Below are positions 27,700-36,147 of a stretch of 64,000 bases of DNA, piece by piece. The translations under genes and the position numbers were made by a program. This DNA is from Rhodopirellula halodulae (lineage in GTDB: Bacteria; Planctomycetota; Planctomycetia; Pirellulales; Pirellulaceae): NCBI RefSeq assembly GCF_020966775.1, contig NZ_JAJKFV010000011.1:599820-663819 (forward strand), given 5' to 3'. Numbering within the stretch: position 1 is the stretch's first letter; the number at the start of each line of letters is the position of its first letter. A model generated the notes under the pieces. It searched no databases and was not told the origin of the DNA. It saw only the letters and a program-made list of their open reading frames with translations.

Positions 27700-30600
27700 C
27701 AGCTAAACACCAACCCTCCCGACTGCGAACGCTCAACAAGACGTCGAGTGTTCTCAGCAGTCTGGATGATTGCACGTTTCATGTCCTCGCTGAACTCACC
27801 GCCCGACATCGCAGGCAATTGCAATTGCGACGTGCTGTTGGAGATTGCCGAGTCAAACGCAGCGAGGGAACGACCAACGGATGCGAATGCTTCGGTGATC
27901 GCGGCAACGTCGAGCGTCGGCGGGGATTCCATCTCGATCGGATTGGGCTGCCCTGAAAGCTCTGGTAGATCCAACGGAACGTCGACTGGGTTCTCGGCGA
28001 CGACCTCGTTGTTTTGCTCGCCGTTTACGTTTTGATCGTCGACTTGTTCAGGTTCCAACCTCAACTGCGGCGCGAAGATGACCTCGACGGGATCGTCCTC
28101 AGCGGCAATGGGCTCCAACTTCTTCAGTGGCTCGGGAGCCTGTTGCGGAATCGTCGAAGCTCCACTGCCGAGACCCAAGCCGCGCGCATCAAAATTGCCA
28201 GCGACTTCGGTTCGATCGGTTTCCGGACCGTCAGCGAACTGGTCCATCGCTGCCTGGGCGTTTGGATCCAGGTCGAGACGGAGGTCTTTCGCGTTGGGGG
28301 TCTGCAACTCGGGGTCGTCGATGCCGGGGAGATCGACCTTGGGAATATCGACTGCGCCAGGCTCGGGCATCTTGGGCGGAGCGACTGGTGATTCCGGCGG
28401 AGCGGCCTGGTCGGGTTTCGGCTCAGCATCGGAAGGGGCCGTCGCGTTGTTGGCTCGTTCCACCGCAGCATCGAACTCGGCCTGTGCCGTTGTGATTTGA
28501 TCGTCGCGTTCCTTGTTGCGATCTTCAACGTTTGGCCGACCTGCTTCGCGTGCCGCTTTCGCTTCCACTCGCATCTGATCGAGCGTGCGTTGCACTCCGA
28601 CGGTTGTGTCGTCGATGATTTGTTGACGATTCGACTGCGCCGCATCGTTTTCGCGGAATTGTTGTTCCTTGGATTTGTCGACAACTGCATTCTTCGCATC
28701 GGTCTCGTTGTCGATCGCCCGCATGTCGGAGTCGATGTCCGTACCTTCGCGAGCCTTGCGGCGTTCTTCGAGTTGCGAAGCGATGCCTTTCTGCATCTCA
28801 ACTCGGTTCGCTTCGATCTGCTCCTTGCGTTTTGAACGGCGACGCTGACGCTCGATGATCGCTTGCTGACGCTGTTGCTCCTCGGCAGCATCGGCCGCTT
28901 GAGTATCGGCGTCGATCTTCGCCATTTCGACATCGACGTTGATGTCATCGTCAAACAGGCCTTTGAGTTTGATCCACGCCTTTTTGAGGAACCCCACGGT
29001 CGAGTTCCACATCGACTTCACTTGACCAACGAACACGGTCCAAGTGTCGACAAGGTAATCGACGGTTTCGACCCAAGCATTCTCGACGCCGGCCAATGCG
29101 TTGATGAGCACTCCGCCGATCTGCACCGATACGTCGCCCGCAATGTCAACGAGTTCGTGAAGTTTGAGGAATCCCTTCTTGAGGAATCCAATCGTGTTGT
29201 TCCAGCCTTTTTGCACGGCGGACGTGAGGATCGTCCAGCCATCGGCCATGAATCCGAGGGTACTGTTCCATACGCCAGCGAGCCCAGACAAGGCACTAAT
29301 CAGAACATCCCCGATCGCGTAGGCGGAGTCGGCCCACACGTCAGAGATGTATTGAGTGAAGTCGGCCCAAATGCCCTTGATGTAGGTCGTCCCTGTGACC
29401 CATTGCAGTTTCAAGTAAGTCCACAACACATCGGTCGCCGCAGTGATGTCACCAGCAGCTAGTGCGTTGGCAATCGCACCAAAGGCGGCGAGGGTGTCGG
29501 CCTTGAGTGTTTCAAATAGACCTTTGAGATACTCGACCGCCTGGCCGGCGATGCCTGTGGAGTAGAGGAAATAGCCACCGAGCGCGGCGACGGCTGCCAC
29601 AACAAGACCAAGTGGCGTGAACAACATTCCGACCGCTGAGACGATGATGCCGATCGACGCTCCGATGAATGAGAAAATGGTTGCGAGTCCGCCAACCGCG
29701 AATGATGCAACCGCGGCGAACGATCCAAGTGCGAACAATGCCGCGCCAATCGTGAAGATCGCGATGGCACTCGCGGCGGCGATTTTGACAATCTTTTGAT
29801 TCTTGTTGATCCACTCGATCACACCTGACGCGGCGCGACTGAAGGCTTGCACCATCGTCGTGACGCTGCCTTCGAGTGATTCACCGATCGCAATCGCGAC
29901 GCCTTCGATCGAAGATTTCAGGATTCGGAACGCTCCACCGAGTCCGCCTTCCATTTCCTCAGCAGTCTTGCCGGCGATCCCGCCGGCCTTTTTTAGCTCG
30001 GAATACAACTCGCGGGTATCGGCGACACTCTTGCCAATAGAGCTGGCAGCGGTGATGCCCAGCAGTCCGAACACCTCGTTCAGTTTCTCAGCCTTTTCCG
30101 CCGTTCCCATCTTCTCGGTTGCAGCGGCGACTTCGCCGAGAACGTCAACGAGTGATCGGCCGTTGCCTTTCGCATCCTTGGTCGTGACGCCAAAGGTGGT
30201 TTTGAATTTCTCGCTTTCGGCGGCACTGATCGTCAGCAGGCGGCGCATTGCGTTGCCAGCCGATGAACCCTGGATGCCCATATTTCCGAGCGTACCGAGG
30301 ATCGCGAGTGTCTCTTCGAGACTCATGTTCGCATCGGCAGCGACGGGGCCGGCATAGGACAAGGCTTCGCCGAGAGATTCCACCGTGTTGAACGACTTGT
30401 TCGCTGCAGCGGTCAGTCCATCGGCCACTCGCGTCGCTTCGCCGGCTTCCATCCCGAACTGACGAATTGTTGCTGCCATGATGCCGGATGCCTGAGTCGC
30501 GTCCGTGCCAGTTGCGCGGGCCATATTCATCACGGCGGCCGTCATCTTCTCGATCTGCTCCGGCTTGAAACCTGCGCGACCGAGTTCGGTCATCAATGAT

Positions 30601-30917
30601 GCGACTTCGCTGGCGGAGTAACTGGTGGTTGCTCCGAGCTTCTTTGCCGTATTGCGAAGCGATTCAAGCTGAGATCCAGTCGCTTGCGTGATCGCAGCAA
30701 CGCCACGCATGGCATCGTCGAAGTTGGAGAAGATTGCGACGCTGCCGGCCAGTGGTGTGGCGGCAGCCGCGCCGAGCCCCATCAGTTTGGTGCCGAGCAA
30801 CCGCGTCGATGCACCGAATGATTCCAATCGCTTCTGAGCCGACCGCAGACCTTTGACGAATGCTGAATCCTTGGTCAGCAATTCGACATAGGCGGATCCG
30901 GCTCGGACTTGGGACAT
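27699..30917 (-). CDS. Phage tail tape measure protein
   Basis: 1072 residues. The N-terminal third matches the TP901-type tape-measure core: DDAMRGVAAITQATGSQ, TSYSASEVASLMTELGRAGF, GLTAAANKSFNTVESLGEALSYAGPVAAD and GSSAGNAMRRLL. A hydrophobic membrane-active stretch is near residues 380-460, followed by alternating amphipathic helices with a repeated WxxxVGFLKKxxxKL motif near 585-645. A highly charged coiled-coil segment (about 670-790) and a Pro-rich C-terminus complete it. The length implies a siphovirus tail of roughly 150 nm using the 1.5 angstrom-per-residue rule. Confidence 0.93.
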   Translation of the reverse strand: MSQVRAGSAYVELLTKDSAFVKGLRSAQKRLESFGASTRLLGTKLMGLGAAAATPLAGSVAIFSNFDDAMRGVAAITQATGSQLESLRNTAKKLGATTSYSASEVASLMTELGRAGFKPEQIEKMTAAVMNMARATGTDATQASGIMAATIRQFGMEAGEATRVADGLTAAANKSFNTVESLGEALSYAGPVAADANMSLEETLAILGTLGNMGIQGSSAGNAMRRLLTISAAESEKFKTTFGVTTKDAKGNGRSLVDVLGEVAAATEKMGTAEKAEKLNEVFGLLGITAASSIGKSVADTRELYSELKKAGGIAGKTAEEMEGGLGGAFRILKSSIEGVAIAIGESLEGSVTTMVQAFSRAASGVIEWINKNQKIVKIAAASAIAIFTIGAALFALGSFAAVASFAVGGLATIFSFIGASIGIIVSAVGMLFTPLGLVVAAVAALGGYFLYSTGIAGQAVEYLKGLFETLKADTLAAFGAIANALAAGDITAATDVLWTYLKLQWVTGTTYIKGIWADFTQYISDVWADSAYAIGDVLISALSGLAGVWNSTLGFMADGWTILTSAVQKGWNNTIGFLKKGFLKLHELVDIAGDVSVQIGGVLINALAGVENAWVETVDYLVDTWTVFVGQVKSMWNSTVGFLKKAWIKLKGLFDDDINVDVEMAKIDADTQAADAAEEQQRQQAIIERQRRRSKRKEQIEANRVEMQKGIASQLEERRKAREGTDIDSDMRAIDNETDAKNAVVDKSKEQQFRENDAAQSNRQQIIDDTTVGVQRTLDQMRVEAKAAREAGRPNVEDRNKERDDQITTAQAEFDAAVERANNATAPSDAEPKPDQAAPPESPVAPPKMPEPGAVDIPKVDLPGIDDPELQTPNAKDLRLDLDPNAQAAMDQFADGPETDRTEVAGNFDARGLGLGSGASTIPQQAPEPLKKLEPIAAEDDPVEVIFAPQLRLEPEQVDDQNVNGEQNNEVVAENPVDVPLDLPELSGQPNPIEMESPPTLDVAAITEAFASVGRSLAAFDSAISNSTSQLQLPAMSGGEFSEDMKRAIIQTAENTRRLVERSQSGGLVFS

Positions 30918-31402
30918 GGAGACTCGTTCTCACGGGGTTGGAAGATTGCGCCGAGCAAATGGGCGACTTGTTCAACAGTGGCTTTCACCGGAACCGGTCG
31001 AGTGACCGTGTAGGGATTGAAGTCATCGGGCTTGAACGGTTTTCGTCGACGCTTGCGATCGCGATTGATCTCGGCAGTGAGTGCCATCACGCTCGATGCG
31101 ATGTGCCAATCGTGCTGGCGTTTCGCTTCAGCCATTTGGACGAGTTGCCGAAGCGTCAGTGGTCCGGGATCGACTCCGATGATGCCCGCGAGTCGGATGA
31201 TGAGTCGCTCAATGTCGGCACCGCGAGCTTGCGTTCCAGGTCCTCCACAATCCGGTCCACCAGATTGGGATCGTCCAGCCGCTTCTCGATCGCTTCCAAT
31301 CCCCGCATCTCGATCATCTTCTGCTTGTCGGCCGCCTTCCGCAGAAGACGGCGTCGGGACTCCGGGAAATACGCGACCAACGCATCCACCAACGCCTTGC
31401 AC
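30875..31402 (-). CDS. Tail assembly chaperone extension (probable -1 frameshift product)
   Basis: Only the part downstream of about 31230 looks protein-like (DIERLIIRLAGIIGVDPGPLTLRQL, then MAEAKRQHDWHIASSVMAL). Upstream of that the frame is Gly/Pro-rich noise over the preceding chaperone gene. The frame is -1 relative to that gene, the relation of lambda G and GT. It overlaps the tape-measure start by 43 bases, the classic place for T. I could not find a textbook slippery heptamer, so a separate internal start remains possible. Confidence 0.5.
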   Translation of the reverse strand: MQGVGGCVGRVFPGVPTPSSAEGGRQAEDDRDAGIGSDREAAGRSQSGGPDCGGPGTQARGADIERLIIRLAGIIGVDPGPLTLRQLVQMAEAKRQHDWHIASSVMALTAEINRDRKRRRKPFKPDDFNPYTVTRPVPVKATVEQVAHLLGAIFQPRENESPCPKSEPDPPMSNC

Positions 31403-31656
31403 GCTTCGTCGATCGAGTCACCGGCCAATCCCTCGGCGAACGCTTCGTCGTCAACGTCTTGTTGATCGGCTTGCGGCTTGCAGATTGCAAACAACACGTC
31501 ACCGAGCAAGAGAGGATCGCTGGAAAGCCGTGTGACAAGGTCGCCGTCGATCGCATCGAGCAGTCGCACGTCAGTGAGTGCTTTGACGCGGCGAAGCGTG
31601 GTGTTGTCGATGTCGACGATCCAAACCCGACCGCGACGATCAATGAATTTCTGCAT
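31156..31656 (-). CDS. Tail assembly chaperone (gpG-like)
   Basis: 166 residues, acidic, lying between the tail-tube gene and the tape measure. The N-terminus (MQKFIDRRGRVWIVDIDNTTLRRVKALTD) and the overall position fit a phage tail-assembly chaperone. The C-terminal serine/aspartate tail (SDSSSDSRASSES) is probably replaced by the extension encoded in the -1 frame when ribosomes shift. Identification rests mainly on gene order. Confidence 0.65.
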   Translation of the reverse strand: MQKFIDRRGRVWIVDIDNTTLRRVKALTDVRLLDAIDGDLVTRLSSDPLLLGDVLFAICKPQADQQDVDDEAFAEGLAGDSIDEACKALVDALVAYFPESRRRLLRKAADKQKMIEMRGLEAIEKRLDDPNLVDRIVEDLERKLAVPTLSDSSSDSRASSESIPDH

Positions 31657-31678
31657 GGAGTTCCGTTCCGAGGATTAC

Positions 31679-32092
31679 TTAGGGCGTTCCGCCACCAACG
31701 TTCATGCCGCTGCCAGACGAAGATTGGGTTGGCTTCAAGGTGACGTCGGCCGACACCACTTCTTCGAGGTTTTGATTGACATTGAAGTTCATGACTTCAC
31801 AGGTCAGTGTCAGCGAACCACCAGCATCCGAAATGCCAACGTCAGTCGGCGTTCCGCTACTCCACAGTCCTTGCAGCATCCCAAACGCGGTGTCGCCGTT
31901 CTTGTTGAGCACCGTGAATTCGATCGACGCGTCTTTTAGAGTGCCGACTGTGGCTCGCCAGCCGTTGTTGTCACGAGTCGATGCGTCGGCTTCGGCCTTC
32001 TCGAGATTGACCGTCAAATCCTTGACGTTCTTGATCTCGGCACCGTCGATCGTCAGGACGGCATCGAGACCGAGTTTCACTTCTGCTGACAT
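31679..32092 (-). CDS. Phage tail tube protein
   Basis: 137 residues, mostly beta. Its sequence (MSAEVKLGLDAVLTIDG, KNVKDLTVNLEKAEADAS, TRDNNGWRATVGTLKDASI) matches the typical beta-sandwich major tail tube proteins that start by describing an altered DNA-independent modification state. It lies between connector genes and the tail chaperone, which is the standard siphovirus position. It would polymerise round the tape measure. Confidence 0.78.
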   Translation of the reverse strand: MSAEVKLGLDAVLTIDGAEIKNVKDLTVNLEKAEADASTRDNNGWRATVGTLKDASIEFTVLNKNGDTAFGMLQGLWSSGTPTDVGISDAGGSLTLTCEVMNFNVNQNLEEVVSADVTLKPTQSSSGSGMNVGGGTP

Positions 32093-32119
32093 GTTTCGAT
32101 TCCATCCGTGGTCGAGAGA

Positions 32120-32677
32120 CTATTTGACCGAGTCACGCCAGAACTTTGGCAGGCGTGCTTGATTGGCAATGAGGGCAGGTTTCATGAACGGGCGTGCGGG
32201 ATAGCGGCGTGGTTTACTGGCTCCGCGGCGTTCGTTCTCTTCTTCTATTAGTCGTGTGGCTCGGCTGGCTTGGGCGATCGTTAGCAGTTTGATGCGGGCA
32301 AACTTGCCGGGCTGTTTTGCACGGATCGGCCCGAATTCGCCAACGCGAAACCGATGGCGTTTCAGTTTGCGTCGCTTCGTGACAACGCCACCGAACTCAT
32401 GCAGGTTCCACAGCCGGCCGGCAATCTCGTTGACTGGGCCAATGACTGCCTCGCCGCGATCCCGATTGACTTCGTAGCGAAGCACACGACGTAGCATTCC
32501 AGTCGGTGAACTGGGCGGCGATCCTGGGTTGGATGGTTTCTTGCGTTTGCGGATCGATCGTTTGGCGGTCATCCGGATGGTGCCGGCCGCATGATTCATG
32601 CTTTTGAAGGTCGCTTGGTTGACCTTCTTTTTCAGTTGGGCCGGTGTGAATCGCACGCGAGCCCTGATGTGCATCAT
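32120..32677 (-). CDS. Minor tail/connector protein (HK97 gp10-like)
   Basis: 185 residues, very basic at the N-terminus (MTAKRSIRKRKK). Contains the characteristic LHEFGG motif of gp10/minor-tail proteins (here NLHEFGGVV) and ends with a RPFMKPAL segment, also typical. It overlaps the downstream neighbour's reading by four bases with the gene at 32674. It probably joins the neck to the tail. Confidence 0.75.
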   Translation of the reverse strand: MMHIRARVRFTPAQLKKKVNQATFKSMNHAAGTIRMTAKRSIRKRKKPSNPGSPPSSPTGMLRRVLRYEVNRDRGEAVIGPVNEIAGRLWNLHEFGGVVTKRRKLKRHRFRVGEFGPIRAKQPGKFARIKLLTIAQASRATRLIEEENERRGASKPRRYPARPFMKPALIANQARLPKFWRDSVK

Positions 32678-33117
32678 TTCGCCAGCTCAAACGTCAACGT
32701 CAGTAGGCTCGTGAATTGATTGAACTGGGTCCAGTGCTCGGAGGAGTACAGGACTGAGTTCTCGACCTTAACGCAGCGGGCTGCCACGAACGAATTGAGT
32801 CGTTTGAGCCTGAAGTAGTCGGCCAGTTCTTCGACAAAGAACACCAATGGGTCAATTTCCTTGGCATCGCCCTTGCTGAACTTCTTTTGGACGGCGACGT
32901 CGATCGTGGCATGGTATTTGTTCGATCCTCGATCGAGCGGGAGGTATTCCACCTCGCGAGGCACAACCGTGACTCGCAGTTCCTTCATGTCCTCGAGATC
33001 GAAGTTGGGAACGTAGAGTCGCTGAGCGGAGAGGTTGGTCTTGCTAAAGTCGCCGGTGTTGATTTCCGCGACGACGCTTTCGGCAATTTGAATGACGGTT
33101 GCAGGCGTTGCTGTCAT
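32674..33117 (-). CDS. Tail terminator-like protein
   Basis: 147 residues of alpha/beta composition with no named motif. Position between a head-closure-type gene and the gp10-like gene, plus size, fit a tail-terminator (gpU-like) protein. The start and stop overlap both neighbours by four bases, which indicates translational coupling. Confidence 0.55.
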   Translation of the reverse strand: MTATPATVIQIAESVVAEINTGDFSKTNLSAQRLYVPNFDLEDMKELRVTVVPREVEYLPLDRGSNKYHATIDVAVQKKFSKGDAKEIDPLVFFVEELADYFRLKRLNSFVAARCVKVENSVLYSSEHWTQFNQFTSLLTLTFELAK

Positions 33118-33494
33118 GTGATCGTGTCAACCAGTTTGGTGTGGATGCGGAGTTTGACGCGGAATGGATCGCTGTATCGCCAAGGTGGCTCGTTGCCAAT
33201 TGACATCAGCTCGTAAACGAATGTCGTGTCACCGTCGGTTTCGAGGATGCGATCGCCGCGGCGAGGCCAGGTGCCGATGTCGGATTGCAGCAAGTCCTTC
33301 GTGTTAATCAGAAAGTCTCGAACTTGAGCACGCGTGATGACGCCTTCGCCGTCGTCCTGTTCGTATTCTGATTTGCCAATCGTGGCGGACAGTTCGACGG
33401 AAACTTCGTCACGCTGGTACACCACGTCTCGCGAGGCATGTTTGGTCAGCTTTGCAGCTAACCAAGACTGGCCTCGATGCAGCATGTCACTCAC
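33114..33494 (-). CDS. Head-tail adaptor/head-closure protein
   Basis: 126 residues, beta-rich. It contains a region resembling phage head-closure proteins (RDFLINTKDLLQ, WPRRGDRILETDG, with an oligomer-interface loop). Between a small membrane-protein gene and the terminator-like gene, with four-base overlaps on both sides. Assigned by synteny and the GDRI-type beta-hairpin. Confidence 0.55.
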   Translation of the reverse strand: MSDMLHRGQSWLAAKLTKHASRDVVYQRDEVSVELSATIGKSEYEQDDGEGVITRAQVRDFLINTKDLLQSDIGTWPRRGDRILETDGDTTFVYELMSIGNEPPWRYSDPFRVKLRIHTKLVDTIT

Positions 33495-33769
33495 GATTTA
33501 CGGGGCTTCGATGCTGCTGTCGTTTTGGTCTGAAACAAGACGGTTGCCTTTGCGCCAAGCTCTTCACGCCAGGCTTCATCAGCTCGACGTTGATATTCGT
33601 CAGCGATCGCCTCTGCTTCTTCGCTAAGCTGCTGTTGCCGAAAGTTCGCTGGCCGTGTGAAGGACTGAACGAAGTTCGGGGTCGATGCGTCGCGATCTCG
33701 CTTTTTCGCCGGCAAAATCGCAAACGCGACCAAGACCAGGACGACGACGGTTGCAATTCCAAGAATCAT
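33491..33769 (-). CDS. Small single-pass membrane protein
   Basis: 92 residues. One N-terminal transmembrane helix (LGIATVVVLVLVAFAILP), then a basic and helical soluble tail (about 25-92). It lies within the head-tail gene cluster, directly after another membrane protein, which is unusual for virion genes. It could be part of a lysis or superinfection-exclusion function, but no spanin or holin signature is seen. Confidence 0.6.
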   Translation of the reverse strand: MILGIATVVVLVLVAFAILPAKKRDRDASTPNFVQSFTRPANFRQQQLSEEAEAIADEYQRRADEAWREELGAKATVLFQTKTTAASKPRKS

Positions 33770-33774
33770 GAGTT

Positions 33775-34785
33775 TTACAGGCCTCGTTTGATGAGAATGA
33801 ATCCGAGCAACAGAACCGCCACAAAGATCAACGCGAGGGTGGCCAATTCACCGGCTCCCGCCCAAATCAATGCGTTGCGACCACTAGAGTCTCGGTCGAA
33901 GAGTCGATCGCGGTCGCCGTCACGATCCCGATCGAACGGCCGCCAAGTGTTGTCGACGGGTTCGATAGGGCAGTAACCATCGGGGCAGTCTTCGGACGAA
34001 AGCTGCATCGTTGGTGAGATCGCAGCGTCCCAGGAATAGCCTCGCGTCTTTAGCGCGCCGGTTCGTTGGGCCTGCCGCGTTTGTTGATAGAGTTCGTATC
34101 CGTGACGCAGATCGTCGAAGAGTTCACGAGCAGTTGACGGCAACATGGTGTGACCGGCCGCATGAACATGTCCGCCTGTCGAGTCCTGGAATAGCACCAC
34201 AGGGAATTGATTTGCCGGGACAATGTCCGCATATCGCGTTCGGTACAGTGCATTGGATTCAGTGTAGACCTGAAATGCACACTTCGACTTCAACTTCACC
34301 AGGTTTGGGTCCGTGTTGAACCAGTCAAGCAGACGCTGGCTTTTGGCGTCACTGGCAACGAACAAGGCGATTTGATAGCGATTCTTCGCTTGTTCGGGCG
34401 GCGTCGCGGGTCGCGTGCTGCTCGACGCGGGGGTGACGATGATCGGAGCTGGAACCGTTGGAGCTGTTGGCACCACACGATAGGGCTGCACAATTCGATG
34501 CGGCTCCGCAGCGGGAATCGTGTTCGGCGGACAGGGCGGGCAGTAACCAGACTGCTGTTTCAGCTCGCCCTGTGCTTCCAAGTTGACACGCGAAGGTTGC
34601 GGCAACTGTTGGATTCGCGATCCAACCTCGCTGGTTGGTTGTGCCGGCGGCAATTGCCAGGATTCGCTCGTGTCGACTGCCGGTGTTCGGTGCAATGCCG
34701 TGAACACCACTCCGAGCATCACCGCATGCAGCACTGCGACTACAATCAGGCCGACGCTCAGCCGGATTCGGATTTCATCTTTCAT
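33775..34785 (-). CDS. Membrane-anchored protein with N- and C-terminal TM helices
   Basis: 336 residues from the ATG at 34785 (a TTG precedes it; GAGG lies six bases upstream). A TM helix is near 12-35 (VGLIVVAVLHAVMLGVVFTAL). A Pro-rich region with a Cys motif (GYCPPCPPN) follows. A compact alpha/beta domain near 130-240 (YQIALFVASDAKSQRLLDWF, FPVVLFQD) has a thioredoxin-like look but no CxxC in the expected place. An Asp/Arg repeat (DRDRDGDRDRLFDRD) and a second TM helix near the C-terminus complete it. It overlaps the peptidase-like gene by 11 bases. Function unknown. Confidence 0.6.
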   Translation of the reverse strand: MKDEIRIRLSVGLIVVAVLHAVMLGVVFTALHRTPAVDTSESWQLPPAQPTSEVGSRIQQLPQPSRVNLEAQGELKQQSGYCPPCPPNTIPAAEPHRIVQPYRVVPTAPTVPAPIIVTPASSSTRPATPPEQAKNRYQIALFVASDAKSQRLLDWFNTDPNLVKLKSKCAFQVYTESNALYRTRYADIVPANQFPVVLFQDSTGGHVHAAGHTMLPSTARELFDDLRHGYELYQQTRQAQRTGALKTRGYSWDAAISPTMQLSSEDCPDGYCPIEPVDNTWRPFDRDRDGDRDRLFDRDSSGRNALIWAGAGELATLALIFVAVLLLGFILIKRGL

Positions 34786-35386
34786 CAATGACCTCGTAGC
34801 TTCGATATGGCAAGGAACTGGCGGGGTCTTCCATCACCGTCAGGGCGAACCCGCCGTAGCCGGCCCAAAGACGCACGAACTGTTCACGCGGTGTGAGTTC
34901 AAATCGGCCGGGATAGTTGTTGTCGAGAATGGCTGCGTATTGCCGGCCGTCGCGATTGACCCAACCGACGAAGGTGCAGCAGTGGGCTGGCTTCCACCAC
35001 AGAATCGCGCCGCGCCGCGTCGCCGTTGCCCAGTCAAGGAAACGAGGATCCGCTTTGACGGTGTAGCTGTAGTCGATGTCGGCAGCATCAAGTCGGTTTC
35101 GTAATCGTGAATCCCATTCACCGTCGCTGTAGGTCGCCCGCCAGCGCTCGCCGAGTTCAAACTCGTTGAGCCAGCGAAGGTGATTCACCAGCGACGCGTG
35201 AACACAGCTACCTTGGTTGAGACGCCCCGTCCAATTTCGTTGATGCAACTGAGTGGGAAGATTGGCGATCGGTTGTTCGGGCGGAGGTGCCGGCAGCGAG
35301 CGGACTTGAACATCGCCCTCCGGCAAACAGCCCGTGCAAATCAGCAGCAAGCATGCGACGACAAGCGTGCGCAGTTTCGCTTCCAT
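34775..35386 (-). CDS. Lipoprotein with papain-like cysteine peptidase fold
   Basis: 203 residues. Lipoprotein signal (LVVACLLLICTGC). The catalytic-type motifs of a C39/transglutaminase-like fold are visible: NQGSCVHASLVNHL (nucleophilic Cys after the Gln-Gly), KPAHCCTFVGWV (His) and ILDNNYPGRF (Asn/Asp). It would act in the periplasm or cell envelope. It lies between the DUF2190 head proteins and the neck genes. A role in host envelope penetration or in protecting the lysogen is possible. Activity unproven. Confidence 0.7.
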   Translation of the reverse strand: MEAKLRTLVVACLLLICTGCLPEGDVQVRSLPAPPPEQPIANLPTQLHQRNWTGRLNQGSCVHASLVNHLRWLNEFELGERWRATYSDGEWDSRLRNRLDAADIDYSYTVKADPRFLDWATATRRGAILWWKPAHCCTFVGWVNRDGRQYAAILDNNYPGRFELTPREQFVRLWAGYGGFALTVMEDPASSLPYRSYEVIDER

Positions 35387-35409
35387 GCGAGGACCTCGTG
35401 TTGGGATGG

Positions 35410-35760
35410 TTACTGAAGCAGTTTCACTTTGACGGTCAGCGAACTCGGTGGCGCGTCTTCAACCGCGATACCGATCATCGAGTGTGCGTAAGCGTTCTTG
35501 ATGACGTGGTGACTGATCTTGGACCAATAAAGAATGGTGCCCGCCGGGATGTTGGTTGTCGGGTCTTTCACCAAATCGAATACGCCAGCAACCGTGATGC
35601 TGCCGCGAGAGTTGGCACAGATGCCAAACTTGGCGACGCCGACCAGCTTTCCAAGGACAACGACATTGCCGGCGGGAATCTCAACGTCGGAAACGATCGG
35701 GACCGTCACGCCCTCGTGGACGTAAATCGCCCCGACGGGTGCGATGATGGGGTTGCTCAC
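35410..35760 (-). CDS. DUF2190 head decoration-like protein (copy 2)
   Basis: 116 residues, starting at a GTG. Small beta-rich protein of the DUF2190 family seen beside phage capsid genes: PVGAIYVHEGVTVPIV, EIPAGNVVVLGKLVGVAKF, ITVAGVFDLVKD. Paralogue of the next gene upstream; the two share the V-G-x-I-x-x-x-G-x-L-V-G-x-x-K and GVFDxxKDP pattern. Probably a capsid-cementing or lumen protein. Confidence 0.72.
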   Translation of the reverse strand: MSNPIIAPVGAIYVHEGVTVPIVSDVEIPAGNVVVLGKLVGVAKFGICANSRGSITVAGVFDLVKDPTTNIPAGTILYWSKISHHVIKNAYAHSMIGIAVEDAPPSSLTVKVKLLQ

Positions 35761-35769
35761 AGGTGGTCA

Positions 35770-36099
35770 TCACTGGCTCAGGCGAACGCGAACGAAGTTG
35801 TCGGTCGGCGCGGCGTCAGCAACGACCTTGCCGAGTAACACCGATCCATCGGGCACTTCAGTGACGATCCCGTCGGTGGTTGCGTAAATCTTTTGTCCAG
35901 CGGTGTAGGTCTCCGCATCAGCCGGGTCTTTGGGCATGTCGAACACGCCTTCCACGGCGATCGAGCCGAGTACATCGGCTTTCAGATCACGTTTGGTGAT
36001 GCCTACCAAATCACCTTGAATGACGATTGATCCAACAGGGACATCGACGTCGGGTGTGAAGTCGACTTGTTTTCCGTCGTGAATGAATTGAGCTTGCAT
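35770..36099 (-). CDS. DUF2190 head decoration-like protein (copy 1)
   Basis: 109 residues. Same family as its downstream neighbour: MQAQFIHDGKQVDFTPDVDVPVG, SIVIQGDLVGITKRDL, SIAVEGVFDMPKDP. It lies directly downstream of the protease-capsid gene (49 bases), where lambda gpD-like decoration proteins are found. Two copies may decorate different capsid positions. Confidence 0.74.
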   Translation of the reverse strand: MQAQFIHDGKQVDFTPDVDVPVGSIVIQGDLVGITKRDLKADVLGSIAVEGVFDMPKDPADAETYTAGQKIYATTDGIVTEVPDGSVLLGKVVADAAPTDNFVRVRLSQ

Positions 36100-36147
36100 G
36101 GGACTTTGTGTTTACGGTGAAAGAAGAAGGTCGACGTCAGCAGGCGA

